Below are positions 1 through 4,949 of a stretch of DNA of 5,382 nt, in pieces (the stretch's first letter is position 1; each line of letters begins with the position of its first letter). This stretch comes from Rhodospirillales bacterium Alpha_05 (lineage in GTDB: Bacteria > Pseudomonadota > Alphaproteobacteria > Rhodospirillales > Rhodospirillaceae), in the NCBI GenBank assembly GCA_001603335.1, contig LUYR01000589.1:1-5382 (forward strand), written 5' to 3'. A model generated the notes under the pieces. That model worked only from the letters and a program-made list of their open reading frames with translations. It was not told where the DNA came from and did no database searches. Made by a program: the position numbers and the translations under genes.

Positions 1-595
1 GTTGAGCGCGGCGCGGCTGGCCAATCTCGCGGGCGGCATCGTCGTCGGCAAGGTCGGCACCGCCACCGCCTCGCTCGCCGAGCTTCGCGCCGCGGTCGGT
101 GCGCTGGCGGAAGGACGCGACAACGCCAAGGTGATGGACCGCGCGCTGCTGCTGCCGACCGTTGCCGCGTGGCGGGAAAAGGGCCTCAAGATCGGCTTCA
201 CCAACGGATGTTTCGATCTCCTCCACCCCGGCCATGTGTCTCTGCTGCGGCAGGCGCGGGCGACCTGCGACAAGCTCGTCGTCGGCCTCAACAGCGACGC
301 CTCGGTGCAACGCCTGAAGGGGCCGACCCGCCCGGTGCAGGACGAGTTCGCGCGCGGCCGGGTTCTCTCTGCACTCGAGGACGTCGATGCGGTGGTGGTG
401 TTCGACGAAGACACGCCACTCGAACTCATCCGCACCTTGATGCCCGAGGTGCTGGTCAAGGGCGCCGACTACACCGTCGAGACCGTGGTTGGTGGCGATG
501 TGGTGATCGCGGCAGGGGGCAAGGTGGTGCTGGCCGCTCTCGAGGACGGCTTCTCGACCACGCGCACGGTGAACAAGCTCACTTCGCGGCCTTAG
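1..595 (+). CDS. hldE: HldE bifunctional heptose kinase/adenylyltransferase, C-terminal part (5' truncated)
   Basis: Cytoplasmic enzyme of ADP-heptose synthesis for the LPS inner core. The full protein phosphorylates D-glycero-D-manno-heptose 7-phosphate and then adenylylates heptose 1-phosphate. The frame is open from the window edge. About 197 residues are visible, against roughly 480 in a complete HldE, so most of the kinase domain lies upstream. Visible residues 5-30 (ANLAGGIVVGKVGTAT) are the end of the PfkB/ribokinase-type domain. From about residue 63 the nucleotidyltransferase domain runs to the end: TNGCFDLLHPGH carries the catalytic HxGH (HPGH, residues 75-78), followed by LNSDASVQRLKG, RPVQ, LVKGADY and a C-terminal EDGFSTTRTVNKL. 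The TTG at base 2 is not the start; it lies inside the kinase domain. No terminator hairpin follows the TAG. The family call is firm. A stand-alone adenylyltransferase is unlikely because kinase sequence precedes the domain. Confidence 0.95.
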   Translation, partial: LSAARLANLAGGIVVGKVGTATASLAELRAAVGALAEGRDNAKVMDRALLLPTVAAWREKGLKIGFTNGCFDLLHPGHVSLLRQARATCDKLVVGLNSDASVQRLKGPTRPVQDEFARGRVLSALEDVDAVVVFDEDTPLELIRTLMPEVLVKGADYTVETVVGGDVVIAAGGKVVLAALEDGFSTTRTVNKLTSRP

Positions 596-666
596 GGGTG
601 AATCCATTTCAGGCAGGATTAAAGGCGTGGCGAGTAGCGCGCAGTGGTTGGCTGGAGTCGCGCATT

Positions 667-733
667 AACCGTGGCGGTTGTTGGCGTTCCGGAACCAAAA
701 GTATTGCGTTGGTCTGAAATTACTTTGTAAAGT
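667..733. repeat. Cluster of three short perfect dyads upstream of the chemoreceptor gene
   Basis: Three inverted repeats lie within 67 bp. AACCG-TGG-CGGTT spans 667-679, the uninterrupted palindrome GTTCCGGAAC spans 686-695, and ACTTT-GT-AAAGT spans 722-733. The first two lack room for a stable RNA loop or lack a U-tract, so they look more like protein-binding sites than terminators. The third is AT-rich in a GC-rich genome, which is where operators and promoters tend to lie. No known regulator consensus is matched with confidence, and chance occurrence of one or two of them is quite possible. Confidence 0.35.
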
Positions 734-909
734 GTTTCTGCATCATTCCTCGGGATCTCTTGGACTTTGACCCCGCCATTTCTTGAGCGGTGGTTCGCCG
801 GAGCCCGTGTGATGCAAAACTCGAGGCCTTGGGACTCCCGGGAAGCAGTTCGGTCTCAAGTGGGGGCTAGTTTATTCCGGTCGGTGGAATGACGCTTGAT
901 CGGGCGAAT

Positions 910-915
910 GGGGAG
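910..915 (+). promoter_or_regulatory. Ribosome binding site deciding the chemoreceptor start
   Basis: GGGGAG lies 7 nt before the ATG at 923. The alternative in-frame starts, TTG at 896 and ATG at 908, have no comparable purine tract in front. A start at 923 also leaves a normal short basic N-terminus before the first membrane helix. Confidence 0.7.
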
Positions 916-922
916 ACACGCG

Positions 923-2635
923 ATGCTCGGAAAACTGCGGATCACGACTCGACTGCTGTCGATCGTGGCGCTGGCGCTGATCGGCATGATGCTGGTGGGC
1001 GCGATCGGATTGAACAACCTGCGCAACAATCTGCTCCAGGATCGTTACGCCAAGACGCAGAACCTCGTCGAGGCGGCGAAGAGCATCGTGGTGCACAACT
1101 ACGACCTGTTCAAGAAAGGCGAGCTTTCCGAAGCCGACGCCAAGGCGCGCGCCCTCGCGGACGTCGCCACGCTCCGTTACGAGGGCGACAACTACTTCTG
1201 GATCAACGATTTCGACGGCGTCCTCCTGATGCACCCGTTCCGGCCCAAGCAGGTCGGCACCAGCATGCTCGACGCCAAGAAGGCCGACGGCACCCTGTTC
1301 ACCGACATCAACGGCACGCCGCTCTACAAGGCGTTCGCCGATGCGGGCAAGGCGGGCGGCGGCTTCGTCCACTACACCGGCCGCGCCCCCGGCAGCACCA
1401 AGGAAAACTCGCCGAAGGTCACCTATGTCGGCTCGTTCGAGCCGTGGCGGATGGCGATCGCCACCGGCATCTACGTCAACGACGTCGATGACGTGTTCGA
1501 GGCAAACCTCAAGACCATGGCGATCTGGATCGGCGCGGTGCTGCTCCTCGTCGGCCTCACCGCCTATCGCATCAGCCGCAGCATCACCGGGCCGCTCAAC
1601 CGCATCACCGGCGAAATGGGCCGACTCGCCGCGGGCGACACCAACATCGCGGTCGAGGCGACCGCCGCGAAGAACGAACTCGGCGCGCTCACCAACGCTC
1701 TCGTCACCTTCCGCGACAACGCCGTCGAGATGCAGGTGTTGCGCGAAGAGCAGCTGAAGGCCGAGGAAGTCGTGCGCGAGCAGAAGCGCGCCGCGCTCAA
1801 GGAAATGGCCGACCGGATCGAGGACGAAGCGCATCGCGCCGTCGGCACGGTTTCGGATCGCGCCGACGAAATGGCGCGCGCCGCCGTCGACATGAATGCC
1901 TCCGCCGCGCGGATGACCGAGGAAGCCACCAACGCCGCCGCCGCCGCCGAGGAAGCGCTCGCCAACGCGCAGACCGTCGCCGCCGCCGCCGAGGAGCTTT
2001 CCAACTCGATCGACGAAATCGGCCGTCAGGTGACCAAGTCGTCGGAAGTCGCCCACGAGGCGATCGAGATGGCCGGCCGCACCCGCGACGTGGTGCAGGG
2101 CCTCGCCACCAGCGCCGAGCAGATCGGCACCGTGGTCGAGCTGATCAACGGCATCGCCGCGCAGACCAACCTCCTCGCGCTCAACGCGACGATCGAGGCG
2201 GCGCGTGCGGGCGATGCGGGCAAGGGCTTCGCCGTGGTCGCAAACGAGGTCAAGAACCTCGCCACCCAGACGGCGCGCTCGACCGAGGAAATCGCCAACC
2301 AGGTCAACGCGATCCAAGGTGTGACCAAGGAAGCCGGCGACGCGATCGAAAAGGTCGCGGCGACGATCAACAGCATGGGCGCGATCGCCGCCTCGATCGC
2401 CTCGGCGATCGAGGAGCAGACCGCCGCGACCCAGGAAATCGCGCGCAACGTCCAGCAGACCGCCGACACCGCGCGCGATGTCTCGACGCGGATGGCGCAC
2501 GTCTCCGAGGAAGCGGCGCGCACCACCGATCTCGCCGATCTGGTGCGCGGCACCGCGGGCGGCCTCTCCTCGAGCCTCGAGGAGATGGAAGCCCAGCTTA
2601 CCACTATCGTGCGGGCGTCGTCCGACCACGCTTGA
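923..2635 (+). CDS. Methyl-accepting chemotaxis protein with single Cache_2 sensor domain
   Basis: Inner-membrane chemoreceptor of 570 residues that senses a periplasmic ligand and controls CheA through CheW. Order: basic N-terminus, TM1 about 11-30, periplasmic Cache_2-type domain about 35-190 (YFWINDFDGVLLMHPF at 91-106, then the later GSFEPWRMAIATGIYV), TM2 about 199-216, HAMP about 212-265, then a long coiled-coil signalling domain. The hairpin tip is the conserved stretch at 411-447 (AAQTNLLALNATIEAARAG, then GKGFAVVANEVKNLA). Glu-Glu pairs in Ala-rich helix at 333-334, 343-344, 357-358 and 497-498 are candidate CheR/CheB methylation sites. The C-terminus (ASSDHA) lacks the aromatic pentapeptide that tethers CheR in some receptors. 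Cache_2 domains often bind small organic acids, but the ligand cannot be read from the sequence. No che or flagellar genes are adjacent, so it appears to be an orphan receptor with its own terminator. TTG at 896 is a possible longer start. Confidence 0.95.
   Translation: MLGKLRITTRLLSIVALALIGMMLVGAIGLNNLRNNLLQDRYAKTQNLVEAAKSIVVHNYDLFKKGELSEADAKARALADVATLRYEGDNYFWINDFDGVLLMHPFRPKQVGTSMLDAKKADGTLFTDINGTPLYKAFADAGKAGGGFVHYTGRAPGSTKENSPKVTYVGSFEPWRMAIATGIYVNDVDDVFEANLKTMAIWIGAVLLLVGLTAYRISRSITGPLNRITGEMGRLAAGDTNIAVEATAAKNELGALTNALVTFRDNAVEMQVLREEQLKAEEVVREQKRAALKEMADRIEDEAHRAVGTVSDRADEMARAAVDMNASAARMTEEATNAAAAAEEALANAQTVAAAAEELSNSIDEIGRQVTKSSEVAHEAIEMAGRTRDVVQGLATSAEQIGTVVELINGIAAQTNLLALNATIEAARAGDAGKGFAVVANEVKNLATQTARSTEEIANQVNAIQGVTKEAGDAIEKVAATINSMGAIAASIASAIEEQTAATQEIARNVQQTADTARDVSTRMAHVSEEAARTTDLADLVRGTAGGLSSSLEEMEAQLTTIVRASSDHA
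1937..1995 (+). repeat. Two identical 17-bp GCC/GAG repeats 42 bp apart inside the chemoreceptor gene
   Basis: The 17-mer made of four GCC codons followed by GAGGA occurs at 1937-1953 and again at 1979-1995. The 42-bp offset is exactly 14 codons, or two coiled-coil heptads, so the AAAAEE motif falls on the same helix face both times (Glu pairs 343-344 and 357-358). This fits paired methylation sites or local heptad duplication within the adaptation region. It is a coding repeat, not a mobile element. Confidence 0.6.
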
Positions 2636-2661
2636 GCGCACCGCGCATCGCCGAAACGCCG

Positions 2662-2693
2662 ACGGCCGCTCAATGGGCGGCCGTTTGGTTTTT
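2662..2693 (+). terminator. Intrinsic terminator of the chemoreceptor gene
   Basis: ACGGCCGC (2662-2669) pairs perfectly with GCGGCCGT (2677-2684) around a 7-nt loop. The stem runs into a T-rich tract (TTTGGTTTTT, 2684-2693). It begins 26 nt after the chemoreceptor stop and points away from it. On the opposite strand the nearest U-run is only three bases and is displaced from the stem, so it would serve the convergent ialB-like gene poorly. Confidence 0.85.
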
Positions 2694-2710
2694 AGGGAGG
2701 CCGGTAAGGC

Positions 2711-3235
2711 TCAGTTGCGGACCTTGCACGCCTTCGAGATCGCCGCGTAGGACTTGGTGAACCCGGAGAGGGAGTAGAGGTCGGTGGTGCTGCTGCCGCT
2801 CTTTGGCTTGCCGATCACGGTCATGCTGTTGCCGCGCTTCATTTGCCGGACCATCTTGTCGTCGTCGTTGCCGTTGGCCCAGGCGGTTTCGTCGCGGGTG
2901 AAGAAGGTGAAGCGCGCCCGGCCGACCGCCACCGCCGCGGTGCTGTCCTGCTGGTAGGGATAGCCCGCGACCACCGTGACCACGCCCACGTCGTTGTATT
3001 CCGGGCGGTGGGTGACGAGGAAGAAGACGTCGCCGCGCTTGGTCACGTTGCCGCGCTGCTTCACCGGCGAACTCGCCATGTAGCACACCGGCTGGCCGTT
3101 TTCCTGATAGGTGTATGCCGTCCATTCGCCGAAGCGCCCCAGGGTCTTGACCTCGGTCTCGGCCGCCGCCGGAACGGCGGAAGCGAGCAGCGCGAGAATC
3201 GCGACGCTTGGGAATAGCTTAAGGCGAAGCCTCAT
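2711..3235 (-). CDS. Invasion-associated locus B (IalB) family periplasmic protein
   Basis: Secreted protein of 174 residues (about 149 after processing). A Sec signal peptide is evident: basic start MRLRLK, hydrophobic core 8-20, and cleavage after AVPAAA at residue 25. The mature part shows the IalB-family pattern: FGEWTAYTYQ (35-44), a Cys in QPVCYM (C51), RGDVFFLVTHRPEYN, the VVAGYPYQQDS block, FTFFTRDETAWA, and a closing ISKACKVRN with C170. C51 and C170 are the only two cysteines and probably form a disulfide. The family is named from a Bartonella protein linked to erythrocyte invasion, but it is widespread in free-living alphaproteobacteria with no established biochemical role, so virulence should not be inferred. 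The start at 3235 is chosen because AAGGAGGT lies just upstream and the signal peptide begins there. A longer in-frame extension to 3475 would bury the signal and is rejected. The gene converges with the chemoreceptor gene. Confidence 0.88.
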   Translation of the reverse strand: MRLRLKLFPSVAILALLASAVPAAAETEVKTLGRFGEWTAYTYQENGQPVCYMASSPVKQRGNVTKRGDVFFLVTHRPEYNDVGVVTVVAGYPYQQDSTAAVAVGRARFTFFTRDETAWANGNDDDKMVRQMKRGNSMTVIGKPKSGSSTTDLYSLSGFTKSYAAISKACKVRN

Positions 3236-3241
3236 CGGGGA

Positions 3242-3249
3242 ACCTCCTT
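3242..3249 (-). promoter_or_regulatory. Strong Shine-Dalgarno of the ialB-like gene
   Basis: Read on the minus strand this is AAGGAGGT, a near-complete anti-16S match, separated by about 6-7 nt from the ATG at 3235. It fixes the start of the secreted protein and suggests efficient translation. Confidence 0.85.
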
Positions 3250-3260
3250 GGACGTTTTGG

Positions 3261-3278
3261 GGGGCGCCGGGACGCCCC
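3261..3278 (-). repeat. GC-rich hairpin in the ialB-like leader
   Basis: GGGGCG (3261-3266) and CGCCCC (3273-3278) form a 6-bp all-G/C stem around six nucleotides, about 12 nt upstream of the Shine-Dalgarno in the minus-strand transcript. It has no U-tract, so it is not a terminator. It could stabilise the mRNA 5' end or modulate ribosome access, but short G/C dyads are common in DNA of this composition. Confidence 0.35.
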
Positions 3279-3348
3279 GGGGGTGTGGTGCGTGCCACGG
3301 GTGCGCGGCGGAGGGACGGCGATGCGTCCGCACGAAAACCAAACGAAT

Positions 3349-3365
3349 CCCGAACCGCGTTCGGG
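3349..3365. repeat. 7-bp perfect dyad upstream of the ialB-like gene
   Basis: CCCGAAC-CGC-GTTCGGG forms a perfect 7-bp inverted repeat with a 3-bp centre, about 115 bp upstream of the ialB-like start. It lies just downstream of the candidate -10 at 3380-3385 as read on the minus strand. That position would suit a repressor operator or a leader hairpin. No regulator can be named. Confidence 0.4.
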
Positions 3366-3379
3366 GTCGAACCGGGGTC

Positions 3380-3408
3380 AGTATTGCAGGAAGTGGCGGC
3401 GAGTCCAA
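3380..3408 (-). promoter_or_regulatory. Possible promoter for the ialB-like gene (weak)
   Basis: On the minus strand TTGGAC (3408-3403) is followed after 17 bp by AATACT (3385-3380). These match sigma70 -35 and -10 consensus at three and four of six positions. It would give a leader of roughly 135-140 nt. This is the best pair I could find in the 195-bp upstream region, but it is not strong and may be chance. Confidence 0.3.
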
Positions 3409-3430
3409 CCCGGGGGCCGGAATTTTGTCC

Positions 3431-3465
3431 AAAAAAAGGCCGCCGCTCCGGAGAGCGGCGGCCTT
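3431..3465 (-). terminator. Strong intrinsic terminator of the DUF1127 transcript
   Basis: A perfect 13-bp stem is formed by 3436-3448 and 3453-3465 (AAGGCCGCCGCTC against GAGCGGCGGCCTT) with a 4-nt loop. Seven A residues at 3431-3437 become a U-tract on the minus strand, and there is no T-run on the other side, so it works leftwards only. It separates the DUF1127 transcript from the ialB-like gene, which therefore needs its own promoter below it. Confidence 0.92.
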
Positions 3466-3579
3466 GGAGCGACAATCCGTGGCCCGGGGATGGGACGCAG
3501 CGGATGTCTTATGCAGGCGGACGCGATCGTGTGGGGGGTCCGCCCAGCGCCGGGGTAGGCGCTTTGCAATCTCGGTCGG
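3466..3579 (-). other. Long 3' untranslated region of the DUF1127 gene, possible sRNA source
   Basis: About 115 nt separate the DUF1127 stop from the start of its terminator stem, which is long for a 61-codon gene. Seventeen nt past the stop a second hairpin is possible: AGCGCC (3546-3551) with GGCGCT (3558-3563). No open reading frame of credible composition lies here. A structured 3' UTR ending in a strong terminator is the layout of 3'-UTR-derived small RNAs. That role is inference only, and I could not find a separate internal promoter. Confidence 0.3.
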
Positions 3580-3765
3580 TCAGGCGACCCAGGGAAGCTT
3601 ATGCGCTTCGAGGTCCGCATCGGCGCGATTGAGGCCGATATCACGGAGCTGGGTCTCATCGAGCTCGGCGAGAAGGCGGCGTCCCTGGCGGCGGCTTTCC
3701 ATCTGCTCGAGGTAGTCGATCAGCGCCATCACGCTCCAAGTTCCCGGCATCAGATATTTCGACAT
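3580..3765 (-). CDS. DUF1127 family small protein (YjiS-like)
   Basis: Small cytoplasmic protein of 61 residues. The second half carries the DUF1127 signature: an arginine-rich helix ESRRQGRRLLAELDETQL (about 23-40) followed by LRDIGLNRADADLEA (about 40-54), ending in HKLPWVA. DUF1127 proteins are short, arginine-rich and common in several copies in alphaproteobacteria. Work on Agrobacterium members ties some of them to RNA turnover and to phosphate and carbon metabolism, but the role of this one is unknown. The start at 3765 is chosen over an in-frame TTG at 3783 because AGGAGG lies 5 nt upstream of it. The gene is transcribed divergently from the LysR gene and ends in a strong terminator, so it is a single-gene unit. 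Divergence makes it a candidate LysR target, which is inference. Confidence 0.87.
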   Translation of the reverse strand: MSKYLMPGTWSVMALIDYLEQMESRRQGRRLLAELDETQLRDIGLNRADADLEAHKLPWVA

Positions 3766-3770
3766 CGGTG

Positions 3771-3776
3771 CCTCCT
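3771..3776 (-). promoter_or_regulatory. Shine-Dalgarno of the DUF1127 gene
   Basis: On the minus strand AAAGGAGG, with the AGGAGG core at 3776-3771, is followed by five bases and the ATG at 3765. It decides the start of this small gene, because an upstream in-frame TTG has no such site. Confidence 0.8.
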
Positions 3777-3815
3777 TTCTCAAATCTCGGCCCGTCTTTC
3801 GTTTCCGTGCCTCAA

Positions 3816-3844
3816 GATATGATTGACCGCGCCCGCGCTGACAA
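3816..3844 (-). promoter_or_regulatory. Candidate sigma70 promoter of the DUF1127 gene
   Basis: On the minus strand TTGTCA (3844-3839, five of six to the -35 consensus) is followed after 17 bp by CATATC (3821-3816, three of six). Transcription would start near 3809, giving a leader of about 45 nt. The pair sits on top of the divergent LysR promoter. Confidence 0.5.
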
Positions 3845-3852
3845 ACGATACT
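3823..3852 (+). promoter_or_regulatory. Candidate sigma70 promoter of the LysR gene
   Basis: TTGACC (3823-3828, five of six to the -35 consensus) is followed after 18 bp by GATACT (3847-3852, four of six). Transcription would start near 3859, about 34 nt before the LysR ATG. Its -35 and -10 elements alternate along the DNA with those of the minus-strand DUF1127 promoter, so the two promoters probably cannot be occupied at once. Confidence 0.5.
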
Positions 3853-3865
3853 TCGTGTTCGTCGG

Positions 3866-3880
3866 ATAAGCCGTGCTTAT
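3866..3880. promoter_or_regulatory. LysR-type T-N11-A dyad (putative operator)
   Basis: ATAAG-CCGTG-CTTAT is a perfect 5-bp dyad with a 5-bp centre and obeys the T-N11-A rule for LysR-type boxes (T3867, A3879). It lies between the predicted LysR start of transcription and the Shine-Dalgarno at 3883. Regulator bound here would block its own gene, consistent with negative autoregulation, which is typical of the family. LysR activation sites usually lie upstream of promoters, so this one may serve repression only. Binding is inferred, not shown. Confidence 0.5.
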
Positions 3881-3892
3881 GCGAGGCAGGAC

Positions 3893-4855
3893 ATGTCGAG
3901 CCACCCGCCACTCCCCCTTTTACGCACTTTCGAGGCCGCCGCGCGGCACTTGAGCTTCACTCTCGCGGCCCGCGAACTGCACGTGACGCAGGCCGCGGTA
4001 AGCCAGCAGATCCGACAATTGGAAGCAATATTAGGGGTGAAGCTGTTCAAGCGGATGAATCGTGCCTTGCTTTTGACCGATGCGGGGCAGGAATACGCGG
4101 TGCCGGTGCGCCAGGCGATGCACATCATCGCCGAGGCGACGCGACGGCTCGACTCTCACCAGAAGGCGGGGATTCTCACCATCAGCATCCTGCCCTCGCT
4201 GGCGGCGCGCTGGTTGGTGCCGCGAATCGGGCGGTTCCGCCAGCACCACCCCGACGTCGATCTGCGTCTCCACACCAGCTTTACCCCGGTCGACTTCGAG
4301 CGCGACGGCGTCGACGCGGCAATTCGCCTCGGCCACTGGGGCGGCCCGGAGCAGAAGTACCTGCACGGCGAGCTGTTGATGCGCGAGTTCATCTTCCCGG
4401 TCTGCGCGCCGCACCTGATCGGCGGCACCCCGCCGCTGCGCCGCCCCGAGGATCTGCGCTTCCACACCCTGTTGCAGGACGAATACATCGACTGGAACGA
4501 CTGGTTCCAGAAGGTCGGCGTCACCGGCGAGTTCGACGTTCACAAGGGGCCGGGGTTCTTCGATTCGGCGATGAGTCTGACCGCCGCGATCGACGGCATC
4601 GGTATCGCGCTTGGCCGCACGCCGCTGGTGGCGCGCGATCTTCAGGTCGGGCGGCTGGTCGCGCCGTTCCCGCTGCGCGTCGTGCACCGCCACGCCTACC
4701 GCCTCGTCTGCCCCAAGGGCGACCAGGACAACCCCAAGCTCCAGGTGTTCCGCGGCTGGCTGATCGACGAGATCGCGCAGTGGAAGCGGGAGATTTCCGA
4801 CCACCCGATGCTCTCCCTCGACGCCCTCGAAGGCGCCGATGTCGAAGACGCATAG
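3893..4855 (+). CDS. LysR-type transcriptional regulator, GcvA-like subfamily
   Basis: DNA-binding regulator of 320 residues. The N-terminal winged helix-turn-helix (about 6-65) contains LPLLRTFEAAARHLSFTLAA, then ELHVTQAAVSQQIRQLE and LGVKLFKRMNRALLLTDAG. A linker helix (66-90) leads to the substrate-binding-like effector domain (about 94-300), with ILPSLAARWLVPRIGRF, GHWGG, FIFPVCAPHLI and the AAIDGIGIALG loop. This closely follows the E. coli GcvA pattern, but many alphaproteobacteria carry several such paralogues and no glycine-cleavage genes are present, so I do not assign the gcvA symbol. The effector is unknown. The start at 3893 is supported by GAGGCAGG beginning 10 nt upstream and by the normal N-terminus. 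It is divergent from DUF1127 and lies 94 bp before an EamA transporter on the same strand; either could be its target. Confidence 0.93.
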   Translation: MSSHPPLPLLRTFEAAARHLSFTLAARELHVTQAAVSQQIRQLEAILGVKLFKRMNRALLLTDAGQEYAVPVRQAMHIIAEATRRLDSHQKAGILTISILPSLAARWLVPRIGRFRQHHPDVDLRLHTSFTPVDFERDGVDAAIRLGHWGGPEQKYLHGELLMREFIFPVCAPHLIGGTPPLRRPEDLRFHTLLQDEYIDWNDWFQKVGVTGEFDVHKGPGFFDSAMSLTAAIDGIGIALGRTPLVARDLQVGRLVAPFPLRVVHRHAYRLVCPKGDQDNPKLQVFRGWLIDEIAQWKREISDHPMLSLDALEGADVEDA

Positions 4856-4860
4856 CTGGA

Positions 4861-4892
4861 TGCCGGAAAACTGCCTTGAATTCCGGCAGTTT
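4861..4892 (+). terminator. Overlapping alternative hairpins after the LysR gene (weak terminator or attenuator)
   Basis: Two perfect 8-bp stems share one arm. TGCCGGAA (4861-4868) pairs with TTCCGGCA (4881-4888), while AAACTGCC (4868-4875) pairs with GGCAGTTT (4885-4892). Only one can form at a time. The second is followed by very few U residues, so intrinsic termination would be inefficient and read-through into the transporter gene is plausible. The layout begins 5 nt after the LysR stop. Confidence 0.4.
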
Positions 4893-4912
4893 GCACGGAT
4901 GATCACGGCGTA

Positions 4913-4933
4913 GGCTGCGCGACGGGCGCAGCC
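4913..4933 (+). repeat. GC-rich hairpin just before the transporter start
   Basis: GGCTGCGC (4913-4920) and GCGCAGCC (4926-4933) form a perfect 8-bp stem with a 5-nt loop, ending 16 nt before the ATG at 4950. There is no U-tract. In a read-through transcript it would sit next to the ribosome landing zone and could affect translation or protect the mRNA from decay. Confidence 0.45.
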
Positions 4934-4949
4934 GGTCGGATACTTCCAA

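Larger units (their letters stand above)
596..922. other. Intergenic region between hldE and the chemoreceptor gene
   Basis: This 327-bp gap has no plausible gene on either strand. It is clearly less GC-rich than its flanks around 690-750. It holds three short perfect dyads (667-679, 686-695 and 722-733), listed separately. I looked for sigma70, sigma54 and flagellar sigma28 promoters in front of the chemoreceptor and found no convincing pair of elements. There is also no U-tracted hairpin that would end the hldE transcript. The chemoreceptor promoter must presumably lie here, but the sequence alone does not place it. Confidence 0.6.

Noticed and set aside
646..664. Sigma54-like GG-N10-GC spacing upstream of the chemoreceptor
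   Set aside because: Only the minimal GG and GC dinucleotides and TTGGC agree; the -12 element is CGCGCA rather than TTGCA-like. The leader would also be about 250 nt, so it is not strong enough to annotate.
868..880. TAGTTTATT as a -10 element close to the chemoreceptor start
   Set aside because: No -35-like hexamer lies 16-18 bp upstream of any register of this AT-rich patch.
872..2641. A 589-codon open frame on the minus strand covering the whole chemoreceptor gene
   Set aside because: Its product is a low-complexity Arg/Gly/His/Asp-rich sequence with no recognisable domain, as expected for the antisense of a gene with G/C-biased third positions. The plus-strand frame encodes a textbook chemoreceptor.
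3236..3475. N-terminal extension of the ialB-like gene by 80 residues
   Set aside because: It would place a normal signal peptide internally, its sequence is Pro/Arg-rich with no family match, it would run into the terminator stem, and a strong Shine-Dalgarno precedes the internal ATG at 3235.
3823..4902. A 359-codon plus-strand frame overlapping the LysR gene
   Set aside because: Its translation is Arg/Pro/Ala-rich with no family features and it is out of frame with the clear GcvA-like protein, so it is a shadow frame.
4939..4944. GATACT before the transporter ATG as a -10 element giving a leaderless mRNA
   Set aside because: The hexamer is the same as the LysR -10 candidate, but no acceptable -35 is found at 16-18 bp upstream, where the GC hairpin lies.
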